Origin: JACKHA01 sp041401985
Lineage (GTDB): Bacteria; Planctomycetota; Phycisphaerae; Phycisphaerales; UBA1924
Assembly (NCBI GenBank): GCA_041401985.1
Contig: JAWKTE010000005.1
Location: 150,384-214,383, forward strand
Direction of reading: 5' to 3'
Length of the DNA stretch: 64,000 nucleotides
Part shown: piece by piece, positions 60,050 through 64,000 of the stretch
Position numbering within the stretch: the stretch's first letter is position 1
Layout: each line of letters begins with the position of its first letter
The notes under the pieces: model-generated
Told to the model about the DNA's origin: nothing
The model's input: the letters and a program-made list of their open reading frames with translations, nothing else
The model's database searches: none
Translations under genes and position numbers: made by a program

Positions 60050-60096
60050 CGAAAAGTAGAAGTGGTAGAGAGTCCGGCTTGGAGAGCCGGCCCACC
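60050..60096. repeat. Hairpin element, GTGGGCCGGCTCTCC family, copy 3 (reverse)
   Basis: Reverse copy of the unit at 59937. On the minus strand it begins 11 nt after the purF stop; the hairpin CCGGCTCTCCAAGCCGG followed by a pyrimidine-rich stretch could act as purF terminator. Confidence 0.65.
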
Positions 60097-60106
60097 GCCG
60101 CGCCAC

Positions 60107-61654
60107 CTAGAACAGCGACTCCTGCCCGGAGCCGGTGACGATGCCGGTGGTGGGGTGGTCGGGGTCGAGGCGGTAGTCGCCGTCGTAGCAGGCGGTGCAG
60201 TAGTTCTCGGGGGCGTGCTTGACGCACGCGAGCATGCCCTCCTTCGAGAGGTACCGGAGCGAGTCGACGCCCAGGAAACGCCGGATCGCTTCCTCGTCGT
60301 TCTCGTGGGCGATCAGTTCGTCGCGCCGCGCGAAATCGACGCCGAAGTAGCAGGGGTGGCGGATGGGGGGGCAGGAGATGCGGAGGTGGATCTCCTTGGC
60401 GCCGGCCTCGCGGATCTGCTGCATCTTCTCGCGGGTGGTGGTGCCGCGGACGATCGAGTCGTCCACGACGACCAGGCGCTTGTCGCGAACGATCTCGGAG
60501 ATGACGTTGAGTTTCAGGCGAACGGCGGCGCGGCGTTCCTCCTGCGTCGGCTTGATGAACGTCCGCCCGACATACCGGTTCGGGACGATTCCCTCGCGGT
60601 AGGGGATGCGGGCGGCCCGGGCGTACCCGGCGGCCGCCGATCGCCCCGAGTCCGGCATCGGCATCACGAAGTCGGCCTCGACGCCGGCCTCCTGGGCCAG
60701 GCGCTCGCCGAGGCGCTCGCGGACGGTTTGGACGTTCTGGCCGAAGATGGTCGAGGCCGGGCTGGCGAAGTAGACGTGCTCGAACACGCACATCGCCAGG
60801 CGGTCCGAGGGCGGGGCGAACGCGCGGGACTTGACGGGGCGGCCGCCGAGCGTGTCGTTGTCGAGCGTGACGATCTCGCCCGGCTCGACCTCGCGCTCGA
60901 AGCGGGCCCCGATCACGTCGAGCGCGACGGTCTCGCTGGCGACGGCGGGCTGGCCGTCGGGCAGTCGGCCCAGCACGAGCGGCCGCCAGCCCCAGGGGTC
61001 GCGGGCGGCCTCGATGCGGTCGGGGAACAGCATCACCAGGCTGAACGCGCCCTCGAGGCGACGGAGCGTGGCCTTCAGGGCGTCGTCGGACTTGTGCTGG
61101 CGGGGGGAGGCGAGCAGGTGGACGATGACCTCGGTGTCGCTGGTGGTGTGGAAGATGTGGCCCTGCTCCTCGAAGCGCAGGCGCAGCAGGTCGCCGTTGA
61201 TGAGGTTGCCGTTGTGGGCAATGGCGACCTGGCCCCCGATGTAGGACTCAACGAGCGGCTGGGCGTTGCACTCCTTGGACCCGCCGGCGGTGGAATAGCG
61301 GTTGTGCCCGATCGCGCCCGCGCCGGCATGGGCCTCGAGGGCGGCCAGGGCGGCGTGGTTGAACACGTCCGGGACCAGCCCCATGCCGGCCAGGCCCGTG
61401 ATGCCGGAACCGTCGGAGACCGCGATGCCGGCCGATTCCTGCCCGCGGTGCTGCTGGGCGTACATGGCCAGGTAGGTGAGGCGGACGGCGTCTGGGTGGC
61501 CCCAGACGCCGACGACGCCGCACTTTTCTTTGGCTTCGGGGCCGAAGTGGCGACTGACTTGGCCAGGAGACGAAGCGGTTATCGGGCGTATAGGATCGAC
61601 CGGCGTTCGGCCAGCGATTGGCTGCAGGATCGGGAGCGGGAGGGGGGGACGCAT
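60107..61654 (-). CDS. purF: Amidophosphoribosyltransferase PurF
   Basis: A 515-residue first committed enzyme of purine synthesis, making phosphoribosylamine from PRPP and glutamine. A propeptide of about 44 residues ends before Cys45 (EKCGVVGVWGHP), the N-terminal glutaminase nucleophile. The glutaminase domain has AIGHNRYST and IAHNGNLIN. The PRPP loop is RLVVVDDSIVRGTTT. Cysteines in MCVFEH, ISCPPIRH and YCTACYDG match the iron-sulfur ligands of the B. subtilis-type enzyme. The ATG at 61654 was chosen over the longer frame since the propeptide is then of usual size or longer. Confidence 0.95.
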   Translation of the reverse strand: MRPPLPLPILQPIAGRTPVDPIRPITASSPGQVSRHFGPEAKEKCGVVGVWGHPDAVRLTYLAMYAQQHRGQESAGIAVSDGSGITGLAGMGLVPDVFNHAALAALEAHAGAGAIGHNRYSTAGGSKECNAQPLVESYIGGQVAIAHNGNLINGDLLRLRFEEQGHIFHTTSDTEVIVHLLASPRQHKSDDALKATLRRLEGAFSLVMLFPDRIEAARDPWGWRPLVLGRLPDGQPAVASETVALDVIGARFEREVEPGEIVTLDNDTLGGRPVKSRAFAPPSDRLAMCVFEHVYFASPASTIFGQNVQTVRERLGERLAQEAGVEADFVMPMPDSGRSAAAGYARAARIPYREGIVPNRYVGRTFIKPTQEERRAAVRLKLNVISEIVRDKRLVVVDDSIVRGTTTREKMQQIREAGAKEIHLRISCPPIRHPCYFGVDFARRDELIAHENDEEAIRRFLGVDSLRYLSKEGMLACVKHAPENYCTACYDGDYRLDPDHPTTGIVTGSGQESLF

Positions 61655-61923
61655 CGTGGAGCGAGACTGTAGCGTGGGACGAGTGCGGGGTGGGGGCGGC
61701 TTGGCGTTCGGAATGTGGAAGGTCTGTCGGGAGACGCTTTGTGTGCGCGTCGCATGCAAGAAATCCCCGCAATTTGGGCGATGCCCCTTGCTTCGGTGGG
61801 GCGGGGCAAGCAAAATAGGACACTGCGTTGTGCGGGCCGGGATCGGGCCGTGCTGAACCGAGATCGTGGCGGGGAGGTGTTCTCGTCGCCGTGGGGCACA
61901 GACATCACAGAGGAGACGAAGAG
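61655..61923. other. Divergent purF / PEP-CTERM intergenic region
   Basis: This 269-nt region should hold promoters for both flanking genes. I see AGGAG just before the ATG at 61924 but no convincing -35/-10 pair and no riboswitch fold that I can support. Confidence 0.4.
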
Positions 61924-62577
61924 ATGAAGATCGCTCTTGGACTCGCGGCTGTTGCCGCGATGGCCGGCACGGCTTTCGGCGCCGTGGTCATCAACGACGG
62001 CGCGGGCCCGGTGGCGGGCGCGACGAACACGCTCGACTTCGACGCGCCGTTCGTGGCCAGCGGCCCGGTGGCCGGCGGGGTTGGCGCTGGGCAGGGCTTT
62101 GCCGGTCTGGCCTTGGTTGGCTCGTTCATTCCGGGCACCGATGTGATCAACGCGGGGTCGAATGGCTCCGGGCAGTCGCTCGTGTCGCTCAACAACACGC
62201 TGGCCGTGAGCGGGATCAATGAAGGTCTCGACGGGATCGCCGCCGGCGGCGGGTTCGAGGTCACCTTCAGCAGCCCGGCGACGGCGTTCTCCTGGCTGTT
62301 CGTCGACCAGATCAACATGGGCTACCAGGTCGAACTGTTCAACGGCGCCGCTTCGCTCGGCACCGCGACGGCGACCTACGGCGGCGGCGTCGGCTCCTTC
62401 CCCTTCCCGGAGAGCCAGGCCGACGCCATGGGCGCGTCGTTTGACCGCGCCGTCATCACGTTCCCGAACGGCTCGGGCGGCGTGGGGATCGACAACCTCG
62501 CGTACGTCGCTGTCCCGGCTCCGGGCACGCTGGCGCTGGCCGCCTTCGGCGTGCTGGGCCTGCGTCGTCGCCGCTGA
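61924..62577 (+). CDS. Exported PEP-CTERM-like protein
   Basis: A 217-residue secreted protein with a clean signal peptide (MKIALGLAAVAAMAGTAFGA). The middle is Gly/Ala/Asn-rich and beta-like (GGGFEVTFSSPATAFSWLFVD). The C-terminus VPAPGTLALAAFGVLGLRRRR has the exosortase-target layout: a P-A-P type motif (PAPG instead of PEPA), a hydrophobic helix and a basic end. Exosortase would sort it to the surface or envelope. Function unknown. A Rho-independent terminator follows. Confidence 0.85.
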   Translation: MKIALGLAAVAAMAGTAFGAVVINDGAGPVAGATNTLDFDAPFVASGPVAGGVGAGQGFAGLALVGSFIPGTDVINAGSNGSGQSLVSLNNTLAVSGINEGLDGIAAGGGFEVTFSSPATAFSWLFVDQINMGYQVELFNGAASLGTATATYGGGVGSFPFPESQADAMGASFDRAVITFPNGSGGVGIDNLAYVAVPAPGTLALAAFGVLGLRRRR

Positions 62578-62611
62578 TCGGCTGCCGACCAGACGACCGT
62601 GAATCCTGAAG

Positions 62612-62645
62612 GCGGGGCGGCTTCGGTCGCCCCGCTTTTCGTTTT
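62612..62645 (+). terminator. Rho-independent terminator of the PEP-CTERM gene
   Basis: The stem GCGGGGCG/CGCCCCGC (8 bp, perfect) with an 8-base loop is followed by TTTTCGTTTT. It begins 35 nt after the stop and is the clearest terminator in the window. Confidence 0.85.
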
Positions 62646-62685
62646 GCGCCGTGTTGGATGGCGTCCAGTGCCGCGGGCCACTCGA

Positions 62686-63174
62686 CTACCGAGGTTGCGG
62701 TGGGGCGGGGGCTGGAGTGGCCGGGGCGGCGAGCCAGTCGGGCAGCGCCCGGACCGCCATGTTGGCCCCGACGCACACGAGCGTGGTGCGGGCGGTCGCC
62801 AGCAGATCGTCGCCGCTGGCGCGGAGGCGCTCGGGGTCGTCGCCGACGCGCTCGATCACGCGGACCTCGTAGTCGTGCTCGAGTTTCACCCGGCTGCCGC
62901 CGGAGACGCGGCACGAGACTTCGAGCAGGTCGTCGTAGCGGCCCGGGCGGCGGTACTTGATGTCCAGCGAGGCGACCACCAGGAACACGCTGGCGGCCTC
63001 GAGTTGTTTGTAGGTCACGCCGCCGACGCGGAGCAGTTCGGTGCGGGCGATCTCCAGCCACGGGACGAACGCGGCGTGATGGGCCACGCCCATTGGGTCG
63101 CACTCGCAGTAGCGGACGCGGATCGGCGTGGTGCCGGAGGTCGGTAGGGGGGTTGTGGGACGCAGGTCGGCCAT
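62686..63174 (-). CDS. YbgC-like acyl-CoA thioesterase (4HBT hotdog fold)
   Basis: A 162-residue hotdog-fold thioesterase. The motif YCECDPMGVAHHAAFVPWLE (about 22-41) contains the catalytic Asp of the 4-hydroxybenzoyl-CoA/YbgC type followed by the helix. A strand block, DIKYRRPGRYDDLLEVSCRV, is also typical. The Pro/Ala-rich tail is unremarkable. The substrate is a short-chain or aromatic acyl-CoA in this family; I cannot tell which. Confidence 0.88.
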   Translation of the reverse strand: MADLRPTTPLPTSGTTPIRVRYCECDPMGVAHHAAFVPWLEIARTELLRVGGVTYKQLEAASVFLVVASLDIKYRRPGRYDDLLEVSCRVSGGSRVKLEHDYEVRVIERVGDDPERLRASGDDLLATARTTLVCVGANMAVRALPDWLAAPATPAPAPPQPR

Positions 63175-63199
63175 CGTCGAGCGTATGGGAGGAACGGGG

Positions 63200-63370
63200 C
63201 GAACGCGGAGATCGCGGAGGGGGACGCGGAGAGCGCGGAGGGAAGTCCGGGTGGAAGAGCCCGTCGATGCGTGCCGCGGACGCGCGCCCGTCCAGAGCGG
63301 GGCTCCATGGAAGAGACTCGGATCCAACTCCGCGTCCCTCCGCGCCTGGCTCCGCGGTCTCCGCGTTCGG
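63200..63370. repeat. CACCGCAGAG-related palindromic element
   Basis: The left arm (GAACGCGGAGATCGCGGAGG and on, 63201-63241) and right arm (63328-63370) are near-complementary runs of CGCGGAG units that enclose about 86 nt. The sequence family is a GC-richer version of the mqnD element. It lies between the divergent thioesterase and GNAT genes. Confidence 0.65.
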
Positions 63371-63421
63371 CCTCTCCCGCCGTGAAACCGAGGACAGGCG
63401 TCGCCTAAAGTTCCCGTTCCG

Positions 63422-64000
63422 ATGTCGCAAGCCCAATCGACGGCCCAACCCGACGCTCCGCTGAGCCGCCCGCAGCCGCTGTACCACCCGCACATCCGCG
63501 CGATCCGCGAGTCGGACGATCCGGCGCAGGTGACGGCGCTGCTGCACCGCGCGTACGGGGCCCAGGTGGCGCGCGGGATGAAGCCGCTGGCCGGGCGTCA
63601 GGACGTCGAGGTCACGCGTCGGCGGTGCGCGTCGGGCGTGTGCCTGCTGGCGTTCGAGGGCCTGCCGGATTTCGCGCCGCCGGCGGACCCAGAGCGTCTG
63701 GCGGGCACGATCCTGCTCCAGGAGAAGGAGCCCAACGAGATGCCGGGGCTTTTCGGCGAGGCGGACGTGGCGCACTTCTCGCAGTTTGCGGTGGACCCGG
63801 AGTTCCAGGGGCACGGCGTCGGGGAGGCGCTGCTGCGATCGGCCGAGGGGTTCGCGATCGGGCGGGGGTTCAAGCGGCTGGCGCTGTCGATGGCCGAGCC
63901 GGACGTTGACCTGCGCCGGTACTACGAGCGGCGCGGGTATTGGCTGCACGGGACGTGGCAGTGGCCGTACACAAACTACCGGTCGCTGCTGCTGTGCAAG
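63422..64000 (+). CDS. GNAT-family N-acetyltransferase (runs off window end)
   Basis: The frame is open from ATG 63422 to the last base, 193 residues, with no stop, so the 3' end lies outside or just beyond the window. The acetyl-CoA binding motif A is clear: FAVDPEFQGHGVGEALLRSAE, followed by LALSMAEPDVDLRRYYERRGY (motif B). It acetylates an amine, but the substrate is unknown. No strong ribosome-binding site precedes the ATG. Confidence 0.88.
   Translation, partial: MSQAQSTAQPDAPLSRPQPLYHPHIRAIRESDDPAQVTALLHRAYGAQVARGMKPLAGRQDVEVTRRRCASGVCLLAFEGLPDFAPPADPERLAGTILLQEKEPNEMPGLFGEADVAHFSQFAVDPEFQGHGVGEALLRSAEGFAIGRGFKRLALSMAEPDVDLRRYYERRGYWLHGTWQWPYTNYRSLLLCK

Overview
The window is about 70% GC and almost fully coding. 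The most likely source is a planctomycete of the Phycisphaerae type. This is an inference from the gene mix: a PEP-CTERM-like exported protein, a type II secretion-like cluster with a giant secretin, very long Pst permeases, a futalosine-pathway menaquinone gene (mqnD), DUF3052, and several small proteins that I associate with planctomycetes. I see no tRNA, rRNA, transposase, integrase, prophage or CRISPR array.

Layout. 1-8.3 kb: the end of an unknown gene, an LCAT-like lipoprotein hydrolase, then a MacB/LolCDE-like exporter (Cys-rich leader protein, membrane fusion protein with a frameshift, ATPase, two FtsX-type permeases) and a Cys-rich lipoprotein. 8.5-9.3 kb: an HMA-MauE fusion. 9.8-32 kb: a type II secretion/type IV pilus-like operon (gspG, H, I, J, K, a PilM/GspL-like protein, a PilO/GspM-GspC/PilP-like fusion), then a 4,705-residue secretin with about 50 N-domains where ordinary GspD has four, then a small lipoprotein that could be its pilotin. 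32-39.4 kb: pstSCAB with a candidate Pho box. 39.6-41 kb: sucB. 41-46.6 kb: small zinc-ribbon membrane proteins, a HEPN/MNT toxin-antitoxin pair with a frameshifted toxin, a PilZ protein beside a PilZ-DnaJ fusion, and an omega-amidase. 47-53 kb: KefB-like antiporter, panB, an HtrA-type protease, a membrane-anchored protein, a Gly-rich RRM protein and a DUF3052 protein. 53.6-64 kb: PolX with three clustered frameshifts, a PpiD-like protein, rpsD, mqnD with a repeat element inserted in frame, purF, a PEP-CTERM-like protein, a YbgC-like thioesterase and a partial GNAT acetyltransferase.

The standout is the giant secretin. If its N-domains stack as rings, as in GspD, the channel arm would be an order of magnitude longer than usual, which could bridge the wide and variable periplasm of planctomycetes. 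The ATPase (GspE) and platform protein (GspF) of this machine are not in the window. A second theme is several families of short inverted-repeat elements between genes, one of which has become part of the mqnD coding sequence. A third is three loci with single-base frameshifts, which could be assembly errors or real decay.
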